64,000 nucleotides of DNA, taken from NCBI RefSeq assembly GCF_008122505.1, contig NZ_VSSB01000001.1:124001-188000 (forward strand). The letters run 5' to 3'. This document shows positions 25,526 through 34,380 of this stretch, in pieces (the stretch's first letter is position 1; every line of letters begins with the position of its first letter). The DNA comes from Agromyces mariniharenae (GTDB lineage Bacteria > Actinomycetota > Actinomycetes > Actinomycetales > Microbacteriaceae). The translations under genes were made by a program, and so were the position numbers. The notes under the pieces were generated by a model, which had not been told where the DNA came from, did no database searches, and saw only the letters and a program-made list of their open reading frames with translations.

Positions 25526-26284
25526 ATGTCCAACGACTTCACCGGACTCGTCGCGATCGTCACCGGCGGGGCATCCGGCCTCGGCGCCGCGATCGCCCAG
25601 CGCCTGCGCTCGAGCGGCGCCACCGTCGCCGTGTTCGACCTGCGACCGGATGCCGCGCCGCACGCCGACCTCGCCGTCGCGGTCGACGTCGGCGACGACG
25701 CCAGCGTGCGCGCCGGCGTGGAACGCGTCGTCGCCGAGCTCGGCCGCATCGACGTGCTCGTGAACAACGCGGGCATCGGCGCGCAGGGCACCATCGAGGC
25801 GAACGATGACGACGAGTGGCATCGCGTACTCGACGTGAACGTCGTCGGCATGGTGCGCGTGAGCCGCGCCGTCCTCCCGCACCTTCGTCGCTCCCCCGCG
25901 GCCGCGATCGTCAACACGTCGTCCATCGCCGCGACGGCCGGCCTGCCGCAGCGCGCCCTCTACAGCGCAAGCAAGGGCGCCGTCGCGGCCCTCACCCGAG
26001 CCATGGCGGCCGATCACCTGCGCGAGGGAATCCGGGTCAACGCCGTGAACCCGGGGACCGCCGACACCCCGTGGGTCGGGCGACTCCTCGACTCGGCACC
26101 CGACCCGGCGGCCGAGCGCGCCGCGCTCGAGGCGCGCCAGCCGCACGGGCGCCTCGTCGCCGCCGACGAGGTGGCCGACGCCGTCGCGTACCTCGCGAGC
26201 CCGGCGGCCGGCTCGACGACGGGCGTCGCGCTGGCCGTCGACGGCGGCATGCAGGAGCTCCGGCTGCGGCCGGCCTCGAGCTGA
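25526..26284 (+). CDS. SDR, probable 2-keto-3-deoxy-L-fuconate dehydrogenase
   Basis: A short-chain dehydrogenase of 252 aa. The cofactor motif is [12 protein letters not shown] (13-24), with NNAGIGAQG, then the active-site Ser in VNTSSIAA and YSASKGAV with Tyr and Lys. The Asp after the second strand (VFDLRPDAA) predicts NAD rather than NADP. In the oxidative fucose pathway an SDR oxidises 2-keto-3-deoxy-L-fuconate at C4 to the diketo acid that the preceding gene product cleaves. GAGAGGACC lies upstream of the ATG. Assignment of substrate is by context. Confidence 0.85.
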   Translation: MSNDFTGLVAIVTGGASGLGAAIAQRLRSSGATVAVFDLRPDAAPHADLAVAVDVGDDASVRAGVERVVAELGRIDVLVNNAGIGAQGTIEANDDDEWHRVLDVNVVGMVRVSRAVLPHLRRSPAAAIVNTSSIAATAGLPQRALYSASKGAVAALTRAMAADHLREGIRVNAVNPGTADTPWVGRLLDSAPDPAAERAALEARQPHGRLVAADEVADAVAYLASPAAGSTTGVALAVDGGMQELRLRPASS

Positions 26285-26358
26285 CGACCGGCCACGGATC
26301 GACGCGCGGGTTGTCGACGTCGTGGCGTGAAGGCCTCCGTTCGTTGTACGCCATGCAC

Positions 26359-26382
26359 ATCGGCCGCGGCGATGCGGCCGAT
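26359..26382. repeat. inverted repeat before the 26394 gene
   Basis: ATCGGCCGC, a 6-nt loop, GCGGCCGAT: a perfect 9-bp inverted repeat that touches the first base of the TAGCCT -10 (26382-26387) of the downstream leaderless gene. It could be an operator; it has no T-tract, so termination of the SDR message is less likely. Confidence 0.5.
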
Positions 26383-26393
26383 AGCCTAGACGG

Positions 26394-27269
26394 GTGAGAT
26401 TCGCGCACCTCAGAGCCGAAGGCCAGACGACCCCTCGGCTCGCGGTGGTGGTGGCGGAGGCCGCGCTCTTCCTCGACGACGTCATGGAGCGCGCGCCGCG
26501 CGACCTGCAGGACCTCATCGAACGCGGCCGCGAGGGCCTCGCCGAGGTGCGCGGGGCCGTCGACGTCGCGCTCGGGAACGGCGCCGAGCTCACGGCCGTG
26601 TCGGAGCTGCGGCATTCCTCCGCGGTCCTGCGCCCGGCCCAGGTCATCGCCATCGGCGCGAACTACGCGGCGCACGCCTCGGAGCTGAAGCTGCGCTCCG
26701 AGTCGGCCATGACGATCTTCTCCCTCTGGCCGAACTCGCTCGCGGGTCACGGCGCGACCACGACGTGGCCGGAGGACCTCACCACGCAGGTCGACTACGA
26801 GGCGGAGCTCGGCGTCATCACCGGCCGCCCGGCCCGCGGCGTGCACGTGCGCGACGCGCTCGACTACGTCTGGGGCTACACCGTCGTCAACGACATCACG
26901 GCGCGCGACCTGCAGTTCAGCGAGGCGCAGTGGTCGCGCTGCAAGTCGTTCGACGGGTTCACGCCGACGGGCCCGGTCGTCGTCACCGCCGACGAGATCG
27001 CCGATCCGCAGGACCTCTGGCTCACCACGAACCTCGACGGCCGCATCATGCAGGACGCCTCGACGAACGAGATGGTGCGCGGCGTCGCCGAGATCATCTC
27101 CTACCTGTCGCGCTCGGCGACGATCCCCGCGGGCACGCTCATCTCCACGGGGAGCCCTGGGGGCGCGGGCTACTCCCGCAACCCCCAGGTCTTCCTCCGC
27201 GACGGCTCGACCGTCACCGTGTCGATCGAGGGCATCGGCTCGCTGACGACGCACTGCCGCGTCATCTGA
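26394..27269 (+). CDS. fumarylacetoacetate hydrolase family protein
   Basis: A second FAH-fold protein (291 aa), distinct from the one in the fucose operon. IAIGANYAAHASELK, DYEAELGVITG with the metal Glu residues, YTVVNDITARDLQ, KSFDGFTPTGP and LISTGSPGGAGY follow the family order. The usual TGTP is TGSP here. GTG 26394 has TAGCCT (26382-26387) six bases upstream, a leaderless start. Family members hydrolyse or decarboxylate 2-keto acids from aromatic or sugar acid breakdown; I cannot name the substrate. It has its own promoter behind an inverted repeat and is not clearly in the fuc regulon. Confidence 0.8.
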   Translation: MRFAHLRAEGQTTPRLAVVVAEAALFLDDVMERAPRDLQDLIERGREGLAEVRGAVDVALGNGAELTAVSELRHSSAVLRPAQVIAIGANYAAHASELKLRSESAMTIFSLWPNSLAGHGATTTWPEDLTTQVDYEAELGVITGRPARGVHVRDALDYVWGYTVVNDITARDLQFSEAQWSRCKSFDGFTPTGPVVVTADEIADPQDLWLTTNLDGRIMQDASTNEMVRGVAEIISYLSRSATIPAGTLISTGSPGGAGYSRNPQVFLRDGSTVTVSIEGIGSLTTHCRVI

Positions 27270-27293
27270 CGCGTACGGCGCCCGCCGCGAGCC

Positions 27294-28757
27294 CTACTCG
27301 CTCGCCTCGCCCTGCAGCTCGACGACCGGGATCGCCTGGGTGATCGGCTGGATGCCCGAGAGGCGACCCGGCTGGAGCTGCTTCATCACGTCGGCGCGGG
27401 TCATCAGGCCCGCCTCGACGACGAGGTCGGCGACCGGACGGCCGGTGGCCAGCGCCTGCTTGGCGAGCTTCGACGCCTCGTGGTAGCCGATGAACGGGAT
27501 GAGCGCGGTGATGACGCCGACGCTCGACGCGACCATCGCCTCGAGGCGATCGGTGTTGGCGGTGATGCCGTCGACGCAGTTCACCCGCAGCGTCCAGCAC
27601 GCCTGGCGCATCCAGGTGATCGACTGCAGGAGCGAGTGCGCGATGACCGGCTCGAAGGCGTTGAGCTGGAGCTGGCCGCTCTCGGACGCCATCATGACCG
27701 TGACGTCGGCGCCCGCGACCGAGTAGGCGACCTGGCTGACCGCCTCGGGGATGACCGGGTTCACCTTGCCGGGCATGATGCTCGAGCCCGCCTGGCGCGG
27801 TGGGAGGTTGATCTCGCCGAGGCCCGCCTGCGGGCCCGACGAGAGCAGGCGCAGGTCGTTGCAGATCTTCGAGAGCTTGATGGCGCTGCGCTTCAGGGCG
27901 CTCGAGAAGGTCATGAAGACGCCCGTGTCGCTCGTCGCCTCGACGAGGTCGGGCGCGGTCTCGAGGTACTGGCCGGTGATCTCGCTGAGGTGACGCACGA
28001 CGGAGGCGCCGTAGCCCGGGTCGGCGGTGATGCCGGTGCCCACGGCCGTGCCGCCGAGGTTGACCTCGCTCAGCAGCTTGATGGTCTCGCGCAGGCGCGC
28101 GATGTCCTCGCCGAGCGTCGTGGCGAAGCCGTGGAACTCCTGCCCGAGCGTCATCGGCACGGCGTCCTGCAGCTGCGTGCGGCCGACCTTCAGCACGTCG
28201 GAGAACTCGCGGCCCTTGCGGCCGAACGCGATGCGCAGCTGGTCGAGCTCGTAGAGCATCGTCGTCAGCGACGCCGTCATCGCGAGCTTCAGCGCCGTCG
28301 GATAGGTGTCGTTCGTCGACTGGCTGCGGTTGACGTCGTCGATCGGGTGGACGATGTCGTACCGCCCCTTGGGGTAGCCCGCGATCTCGAGTGCGAGGTT
28401 CGCGATGACCTCGTTGGCGTTCATGTTCGTCGAGGTGCCCGCGCCGCCCTGGATGACGCCCACGCAGAACTGGTCGTGGAGCTCGCCGTCGATGATGCGC
28501 TGGCACGCCTCGTCGATCCAGGCCGCCTTCTGCGGCGACAGCGCGCCCACCTCGCGATTCGCTCGCGCCGCCGCCTGCTTCACCTGCGCCAGCGCGATCA
28601 CGAGGTCGGCGTAGACGGAGATCGGCCGCTTCGAGATCGGGAAGTTCTCGAGCGCGCGCATGGTGTGCACGCCCCAGTACGCGTCGGCCGGAACCTGCAC
28701 GCTCCCGAGCGAGTCGGTCTCGGTCCGCGTCTCGATCGGTACGTCGGTCCTGGCCAC
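27294..28757 (-). CDS. aspA: aspartate ammonia-lyase
   Basis: An aspartase/fumarase superfamily enzyme of 487 aa. The signature loop GSSIMPGKVNPVIPE (catalytic Ser) is present, with GAGTSTNMNANEVIAN and QSTNDTYPTAL as the other active-site segments. These fit aspartase rather than class II fumarase. It deaminates L-aspartate to fumarate and ammonia. GTG 28757 was chosen because GGAGGAGG precedes it; an in-frame ATG 23 codons upstream would add residues not seen in the family. The leader between 28758 and about 28898 is long; TAGGCT at 28905-28910 is a possible -10. Confidence 0.9.
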   Translation of the reverse strand: MARTDVPIETRTETDSLGSVQVPADAYWGVHTMRALENFPISKRPISVYADLVIALAQVKQAAARANREVGALSPQKAAWIDEACQRIIDGELHDQFCVGVIQGGAGTSTNMNANEVIANLALEIAGYPKGRYDIVHPIDDVNRSQSTNDTYPTALKLAMTASLTTMLYELDQLRIAFGRKGREFSDVLKVGRTQLQDAVPMTLGQEFHGFATTLGEDIARLRETIKLLSEVNLGGTAVGTGITADPGYGASVVRHLSEITGQYLETAPDLVEATSDTGVFMTFSSALKRSAIKLSKICNDLRLLSSGPQAGLGEINLPPRQAGSSIMPGKVNPVIPEAVSQVAYSVAGADVTVMMASESGQLQLNAFEPVIAHSLLQSITWMRQACWTLRVNCVDGITANTDRLEAMVASSVGVITALIPFIGYHEASKLAKQALATGRPVADLVVEAGLMTRADVMKQLQPGRLSGIQPITQAIPVVELQGEASE

Positions 28758-28944
28758 GTGCTCCTCCTCCACGGTCGGACGGGTGGGCAGGTGTTGGGGT
28801 CGGGTCATCGACACAGGTGGCTCCATTGCCTCGTGTGGCTGCCGCCTCGTGCGGCGGCACGCCGCTGTTCACGCGCGGGGTCTCCGCGACTCGGATACCC
28901 TTCGAGCCTACCGCTCACGCGCGGTCGCCGGCCGCACGCACGAT

Positions 28945-28976
28945 GGGCGGCGGGACGCCCCCACGTCCCGCCGCCC
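28945..28976 (-). terminator. terminator after the amino acid/ethanolamine permease
   Basis: GGGCGGCGGGACG, 6-nt loop, CGTCCCGCCGCCC: a perfect 13-bp stem 14 bp past the permease stop. Confidence 0.8.
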
Positions 28977-28989
28977 GTCGCGCCGCGAC

Positions 28990-30588
28990 TCAGACCCGGT
29001 CGGGCTCGTCGACGTCGTCGACCGCGGTCGCCGCGGCGGTGCCGTCGACGCCGTCGGAGGCGAGCAGTTCCTCCTCGACCACGCCGCCGTAGCCCTCCTT
29101 CTGCGGGTTGCCGTGCAGGCCGCCCGAGACCGCGTACTCCTCCTCGGGCGACAGGATCAGCCGGTGCCGGCCCCACAGCGCGAAGACCAGCAGCATGACC
29201 GCGTACACGACGCCGATCGCGATGATCGCCGGCACGAACGTCGGGTTGAGCAGGAAGCCCAGGAAGATGAGCGCCGCGATCACGGCCGCGACGACCGCGC
29301 CGGGGATGCCCCACGGGCTGCGGTAGGGGCGCTCGGCGTTCGGGTACTTGCGCCGCAGGATCACGAACGCGACCATCTGCAGCAGGTACGCGAGCACCGC
29401 GCCCCACACCGCGATGTTCAGCACGATCGCGCCGGCCACCGCACCGGCGCCCTCGGCGTCGGCCTGGGCGAGCAGGTCGAGCACGATGAGGGCGACGAAG
29501 CCGATCACGGCACCCGCGACGAGCGCGACCCACGGCGTCTGCCGCTTGCCCGTGAGCGAGAGGAACTTCGGGTAGTACCCGGCGCGCGACAGCGAGTACA
29601 TGTTCCGGCCGTAGGCGAACATGATGCCCTGGAGCGACGCCAGCAGGCCGATGAGGGCGAACAGCGCCAGCAGCGCGGCGAGCTCGTCGCCGACGATCGC
29701 GCGGAAGCCGTCGAGCAGCGGCTCCGCGGCGACGCCCGTCGCCTCGGCGCCGACCACGCCCGTGTTGAGGAACAGCACGAGCAGGCCGGTGACGATGAGC
29801 GTGCCGCGGGCGATGAGGCCGGCGCGCGGGATGTCGCGCACCGGGTCGTGCGACTCCTCCGCCGCGAGCGGCAGCTCCTCGATGCCGAGGAAGAACCACA
29901 TGGCGAACGGCAGCGCGAACAGGATCGGCAGCACGCCGTGCGGCAGGAACGCCGTCTGGCCCGGGTCGGGCGCGATGTCGAACAGCTTGTCCCACGCGAA
30001 CTGGCCCGAGAAGATCGCCATCGCGCTGAACACCAGCAGGATGGCGATGGAGATGATCGAGACGACGATCGCGAACTTGAACGAGATGTTCGCTCCCGCC
30101 GCGTTGATGCCGATGAAGACCAGGTAGAGGATGATCCACCACACCCAGCCGGGCATCGAGAAGCCGAGCAGCTCGCTCGTGATGGCGTCGGCGTAGGAGG
30201 CCGAGAAGAACACGATGACCGCGGTCGTCGCGACGTACTCGATGGTCTCGGCGAGCCCCGTCACGAACCCGCCCCACGGCCCCATCGCCGCGCGCGAGAA
30301 CGAGTACGCGCCGCCCGTGTGCGGCATGGCCGACGACATCTCCCCGATCGAGAAGATCAGGCCGTAGTACATCGCCACGAGGATCACGAAGGCGATGAGC
30401 ATGCCGCCGAAGCCGGCGAAGTCGATGCCGAAGTTCCAGCCGGAGAAGTCGCCCGAGATGACCGCCGCGACGGCGAGGCCCCAGAGGCCCCACACCCCGG
30501 CGGCGCGGGTGAGCTTTCGCTTCTCGAAGTATCCGGAGTCGGCGGTCGTGTACTTCACTCCCGAGACCCTCAAGGTGTCTTTCGCCAT
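28990..30588 (-). CDS. APC-superfamily permease, ethanolamine-type
   Basis: A transporter of 532 aa with about 12 helices. GVWGLWGLAVAAVISGDFSGWNFG is the unwound first-helix motif seen in ethanolamine permeases of the APC family. GEMSSAMPHTGGAYSFSRAAMGPWGG and GIEELPLAAEESHDPVRDIP are further conserved parts. The acidic C-terminal tail of about 55 residues is hydrophilic. It is divergent from the glutamine-synthetase-like gene, with TATCAT as a probable -10 (30659-30664) and an AATGGTC/GACC operator at 30673-30695. Substrate could be ethanolamine or another small amine; the neighbours support an amine. Confidence 0.8.
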   Translation of the reverse strand: MAKDTLRVSGVKYTTADSGYFEKRKLTRAAGVWGLWGLAVAAVISGDFSGWNFGIDFAGFGGMLIAFVILVAMYYGLIFSIGEMSSAMPHTGGAYSFSRAAMGPWGGFVTGLAETIEYVATTAVIVFFSASYADAITSELLGFSMPGWVWWIILYLVFIGINAAGANISFKFAIVVSIISIAILLVFSAMAIFSGQFAWDKLFDIAPDPGQTAFLPHGVLPILFALPFAMWFFLGIEELPLAAEESHDPVRDIPRAGLIARGTLIVTGLLVLFLNTGVVGAEATGVAAEPLLDGFRAIVGDELAALLALFALIGLLASLQGIMFAYGRNMYSLSRAGYYPKFLSLTGKRQTPWVALVAGAVIGFVALIVLDLLAQADAEGAGAVAGAIVLNIAVWGAVLAYLLQMVAFVILRRKYPNAERPYRSPWGIPGAVVAAVIAALIFLGFLLNPTFVPAIIAIGVVYAVMLLVFALWGRHRLILSPEEEYAVSGGLHGNPQKEGYGGVVEEELLASDGVDGTAAATAVDDVDEPDRV

Positions 30589-30658
30589 GACGGCTCCCTA
30601 GCTCTCATCGGCGCGGGCCGGGGAGGCCGGCGCAGGGGGTGCGATGCGGTTGGCCCCG

Positions 30659-30695
30659 ATGATAGGGCTCCCAATGGTCGCTCGTACAGACCTTT
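30659..30695 (-). promoter_or_regulatory. permease promoter with amine-regulon operator 1
   Basis: TATCAT on the minus strand (30664-30659) is the probable -10. AATGGTC-N9-GACCTTT (30673-30695) lies directly upstream, differing in one base from the perfect copy at 30782. Confidence 0.55.
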
Positions 30696-30778
30696 TTCGG
30701 GAGCGCGGTGGCGCGGCATCCGTTGACTGCTCGAAGTGAACGCGGAAGAAGCGGTGTCGGAGCCGCCCGCGGCTGTGA

Positions 30779-30804
30779 TGTAATGGTCGCCACAGCAGAC
30801 CATT
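30779..30804 (+). promoter_or_regulatory. glutamyl-amine synthetase promoter with amine-regulon operator 2
   Basis: AATGGTC, 9 bp, GACCATT (30782-30804) is a perfect 7-bp inverted repeat. The likely -10 TGTAAT (30779-30784) overlaps its left arm, so a bound regulator would block transcription. Confidence 0.6.
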
Positions 30805-30828
30805 CACCGCCTCGAGGAGGAGCCACGG

Positions 30829-32196
30829 ATGTCGGCACCGACCGGATACCTCTCGCTCGACCAGCTGCGCGACGCGGTCGCCGACGGCCACGTCGACACC
30901 GTCATCGTCGCGTTCACCGACATGCAGGGCCGACTCGTCGGCAAGCGCGTCTCGGCCCGGCTGTTCCTCGAGGACGTCGCCGCGCACGGCGCGGAGTGCT
31001 GCAACTACCTGCTCGCGGTCGACGTGGAGATGAACACCGTCGACGGCTACGCCATGTCGAGCTGGGAGCGCGGCTACGGCGACATGGCGATGATCCCCGA
31101 CTTCACGACGCTGCGCATCGCGCCCTGGCTCGAGGCGACGGCCCTCGTGACCGCCGACCTGCAGTGGCTCGACGGCACGCCGGTCGAGGCCTCGCCCCGT
31201 CGCATCCTGCAGCGGCAGCTCGAGCGGCTCGCCGAGCGCGGCCTCACCGCGCACGTGGGCACCGAGCTCGAGTTCATCGTGTTCGACGACTCCTATCGCG
31301 ACGCCTGGCGCAAGGGCTACCGCGACCTCACCCCCGCGAGCGACTACAACATCGACTACGCGCTGCTCGCGTCGACCCGCATGGAGCCGCTGCTCCGCGA
31401 CGTCCGCAACGCCATGGACGGCGCCGGCATGTACTGCGAGGGCGTGAAGGGCGAGTGCAACTTCGGGCAGCAGGAGATCGCGTTCCGCTACGACACCGCG
31501 CTGACGACCTGCGACAACCACTCGATCTACAAGAACGGGGCGAAGGAGATCGCCGACCGCCACGGCAAGTCGCTGACCTACATGGCGAAGTTCGACGAGC
31601 GCGAGGGCAACAGCTGCCACATCCACATCAGCCTGCGCGGCGAGGGCGGGTCGGCGGTCTTCAGCGACACGGATGCCCCGAACGGCATGTCGAAGCTGTT
31701 CCGGCACTTCCTGGCGGGCCAGCTCGCGGCCATGCGGGAGCTCACGCTCTTCTCGGCGCCGAACGTGAACTCCTACAAGCGCTACGTCGCCGGATCGTTC
31801 GCGCCGACCGCGATCGCCTGGGGCCTCGACAACCGCACGTGCGCGCTGCGCGTCGTCGGCCACGGACACGGGATGCGCGTCGAGAACCGGGTGCCCGGCG
31901 GCGACGTGAACCAGTACCTGGCCGTCGCGGCGCTCATCGCGGCGGGCCTGCACGGCATCGAGCAGGAGCTCGAGCCCGACGACCTGTTCGTCGGAAACGC
32001 CTACGAGAGCGACGTCGCGCGCGTGCCGGCGACCCTGCGCGAGTCCGCGGACCTGTTCGCCGGGTCCGCGGTGGCGCGCGAGGCCTTCGGCGACGAGGTC
32101 GTCGAGCACTACCTCAACAACGCGCGCGTCGAGCTCGCGGCCTACGACGCGGCCGTCACCGACTGGGAGCGCGTGCGTGGCTTCGAACGACTCTGA
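30829..32196 (+). CDS. glutamine-synthetase-like gamma-glutamyl-amine ligase (GlnA4/PuuA-like)
   Basis: A type I glutamine-synthetase fold of 455 aa. ELEFIVFDDSY and GECNFGQQEIAF hold metal Glu residues; NSCHIHISL carries the His; NSYKRYVAGSFAP is the nucleotide/glutamate loop; VENRVPGGDVNQYLAVAA closes the active site. The adenylylation Tyr motif and usual core residues of true GlnA are absent, and the context (amine permease, class I amidase, ALDH) fits an enzyme that couples glutamate to ethanolamine, a polyamine or another amine. Actinobacterial GlnA4 does this for ethanolamine. GAGGAGG lies before the ATG. It heads a six-gene operon-like run to 35970. Confidence 0.85.
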   Translation: MSAPTGYLSLDQLRDAVADGHVDTVIVAFTDMQGRLVGKRVSARLFLEDVAAHGAECCNYLLAVDVEMNTVDGYAMSSWERGYGDMAMIPDFTTLRIAPWLEATALVTADLQWLDGTPVEASPRRILQRQLERLAERGLTAHVGTELEFIVFDDSYRDAWRKGYRDLTPASDYNIDYALLASTRMEPLLRDVRNAMDGAGMYCEGVKGECNFGQQEIAFRYDTALTTCDNHSIYKNGAKEIADRHGKSLTYMAKFDEREGNSCHIHISLRGEGGSAVFSDTDAPNGMSKLFRHFLAGQLAAMRELTLFSAPNVNSYKRYVAGSFAPTAIAWGLDNRTCALRVVGHGHGMRVENRVPGGDVNQYLAVAALIAAGLHGIEQELEPDDLFVGNAYESDVARVPATLRESADLFAGSAVAREAFGDEVVEHYLNNARVELAAYDAAVTDWERVRGFERL

Positions 32197-33001
32197 CCTC
32201 GACTTCGCGACGACGAGTGGGAGGGGGGACGGCGCGGATGCCCCGGTGCCTGTGCCGGCGGCATCCGCGCCGTTGATCGGCGTCACGACCTACCTCGAGC
32301 AGGCGCAGACCGGCGTCTGGGACGTGCGGGCGTCGTTCCTGCCCAAGGTCTACCTCGATGCGGTGACCGACGCGGGGGGCATCGCCGTGCTGCTGCCGCC
32401 GCAGCCCGTCTCCCCCGAGATCGCCCGCTCGGTGCTCGCCTCGCTCGACGGCCTCATCGTCGCGGGCGGCGCCGACGTCGACCCCGCCCGCTACGGGCAG
32501 GAGCCGCACCCGCGCACGGGCGCCCCGCGCACCGATCGCGACGCCTGGGAGGACGCGCTGCTCAGCGAGGCGATCGCCGCCGAGTTGCCGTTCCTCGGCA
32601 TCTGCCGCGGCGCGCAGGTGCTCAACGTCGCGCTGGGCGGCACGCTCGTGCAGCACCTGCCCGACGTCGTGGGCAGCGAGCGCTACCAGCCCTCCCCCGC
32701 CGTGTTCGGCGCGGGCGAGGTGACGGTCAAGCCCGGATCCCGGCTCGCGGCCGTGCTCGGCGACGAGGCCGGCACGCTGCCCGTGCACTACTACCACCAC
32801 CAGGCGCTCGACGTCGTGGCCGACGGCCTCACCGTCACCGCCCGCAGCGAGGACGGCGTCATCGAGGCGGTCGAGCTCGAGACGGTGCCGTTCGGCATGG
32901 GCGTGCAATGGCACCCCGAGGAGAACGCCGCCGACCGCCGCCTGTTCGCCGGCCTCGTCGAGGCCGCCGGCACGCACCGCACGAGAAGGAGCATCGCGTG
33001 A
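32177..33001 (+). CDS. gamma-glutamyl-amide hydrolase (class I amidotransferase-like, PuuD type)
   Basis: A peptidase-C26-like protein of 274 aa. The nucleophile Cys is in FLGICRGAQVLNVALGG, the His in GVQWHPEEN. The N-terminal PLIGVTTYLEQAQTGVWD and the VAGGADVDPARYG loop are typical of gamma-glutamyl-GABA hydrolases. It releases glutamate from the gamma-glutamylated intermediate at the end of the route. GTG 32177 overlaps the synthetase 3' end by 20 bp. The first 30 residues are low complexity; a start slightly downstream cannot be excluded. Confidence 0.85.
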   Translation: MASNDSDLDFATTSGRGDGADAPVPVPAASAPLIGVTTYLEQAQTGVWDVRASFLPKVYLDAVTDAGGIAVLLPPQPVSPEIARSVLASLDGLIVAGGADVDPARYGQEPHPRTGAPRTDRDAWEDALLSEAIAAELPFLGICRGAQVLNVALGGTLVQHLPDVVGSERYQPSPAVFGAGEVTVKPGSRLAAVLGDEAGTLPVHYYHHQALDVVADGLTVTARSEDGVIEAVELETVPFGMGVQWHPEENAADRRLFAGLVEAAGTHRTRRSIA

Positions 33002-34353
33002 GCCACACGATCGTGAACCCCGCCGACGAGCAGGTCGTCGCGACGGTCACGTCCGCGACGATCGAGGAGACGGATGCCGCGATCACCGGCGCCGCGACGG
33101 CGCAGCGGGACTGGGCGGCCCTCGCCCCGGTCGACCGCGCGCGGATGCTGCGCCGCTTCGCCGAGGCGGTCGACGGCGCCGTGGAGGAGCTCGCCGCCAT
33201 CGAGGTGCGCAACTCGGGGCATCCGATCTCGCAGGCCCGCTGGGAGGCCGGCCACGTGCGCGACGTGCTCGAGTACTACTCGGCCGCGCCCGAGCGGCTG
33301 TTCGGTCGGCAGATCCCGGTCGCCGGCGGACTCGACGTGACGTTCCAGGAGCCGCTCGGCGTCGTCGGCGTCATCACCCCGTGGAACTTCCCGATGACGA
33401 TCGCGTCATGGGGCTTCGCCCCGGCGCTCGCGGCCGGCAACGCCGTGGTGCTGAAGCCCGCGGAGTGGACGCCGCTCACGAGCATGCGGCTCGCCGAGCT
33501 CGGCCTCGAGGCGGGCCTGCCCGAGGGCCTGTTCCAGGTCGTGGCCGGCAAGGGCTCGGTCGTGGGCGAGCGGTTCGTGACGAATCCCACCGTGCGCAAG
33601 GTCGTCTTCACGGGCTCGACCGAGGTCGGCAAGCACATCATGGCGGGCTGCGCCGAGCAGGTGAAGCGCGTGACCCTCGAGCTCGGCGGCAAGAGCGCGA
33701 ACATCGTCTTCGCCGACGCCGACCTCGAGCGCGCCGCGGCCACCGCGCCGTACGGCGTGTTCGAGAACGCCGGCCAGGACTGCTGCGCGCGCAGCCGGAT
33801 CCTCGTGGAGCGCAGCGTCTACGAGCGGTTCATGGAGCTGCTCGAGCCCGCGGTCGCGGGCGTGAAGGTCGGAGATCCGGCCGACGAGACGACCGAGATG
33901 GGCCCGCTCGTCGCCCGCCAGCACCTCGAACGCGTGCGCTCGTTCGTGCCCGACGACGCCGACGTCGCGTTCCACGGCAGCGCACCCGGCGGCCCCGGGT
34001 TCTGGTTCGCGCCGACCGTGCTCACGCCGTCACGGGAGTCGCGCGCCGCGCGCGAGGAGATCTTCGGCCCGGTCGTGTCGGTGTTCCCGTTCGACGACGA
34101 GGCCGACGCCATCCGGTTCGCGAACGCGAGCGAGTACGGCCTCTCGGGCTCGATCTGGACCCGCGACCTGAGCCGCGGCATCCGCGTCGCCCGTGCCGTC
34201 GAATCGGGCAACCTCAGCGTCAACTCGCACTCGTCGGTGCGCTACGCCACGCCGTTCGGCGGGTTCAAGCAGTCGGGCCTCGGCCGCGAGCTCGGACCCG
34301 ACGCGCCGCTCGCCTTCACCGAGACGAAGAACGTCTTCCTCGCCGTCGACTGA
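32998..34353 (+). CDS. aldehyde dehydrogenase of the glutamylated-amine pathway
   Basis: An NAD(P)-dependent aldehyde dehydrogenase of 451 aa. The Cys pair is in NAGQDCCARSR, the Glu in TLELGGKSAN, and ITPWNFPMTIASWG plus FTGSTEVGK form the cofactor site. FGGFKQSGLGRELGPD closes the protein. It is slightly shorter at the N-terminus than typical enzymes. GTG 32998 overlaps the stop of the amidase gene (GTGA) and has AAGGAG upstream. It would oxidise the gamma-glutamyl aldehyde produced from the amine. Confidence 0.9.
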   Translation: MSHTIVNPADEQVVATVTSATIEETDAAITGAATAQRDWAALAPVDRARMLRRFAEAVDGAVEELAAIEVRNSGHPISQARWEAGHVRDVLEYYSAAPERLFGRQIPVAGGLDVTFQEPLGVVGVITPWNFPMTIASWGFAPALAAGNAVVLKPAEWTPLTSMRLAELGLEAGLPEGLFQVVAGKGSVVGERFVTNPTVRKVVFTGSTEVGKHIMAGCAEQVKRVTLELGGKSANIVFADADLERAAATAPYGVFENAGQDCCARSRILVERSVYERFMELLEPAVAGVKVGDPADETTEMGPLVARQHLERVRSFVPDDADVAFHGSAPGGPGFWFAPTVLTPSRESRAAREEIFGPVVSVFPFDDEADAIRFANASEYGLSGSIWTRDLSRGIRVARAVESGNLSVNSHSSVRYATPFGGFKQSGLGRELGPDAPLAFTETKNVFLAVD

Positions 34354-34380
34354 CCGACCGAACCCTACGACAGGAGCACC

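Noticed and set aside
30829..32196. The glutamine-synthetase-like gene as a housekeeping glnA
   Set aside because: It lacks the adenylylation-site Tyr motif and lies in an amine catabolism cluster with a PuuD-type hydrolase.
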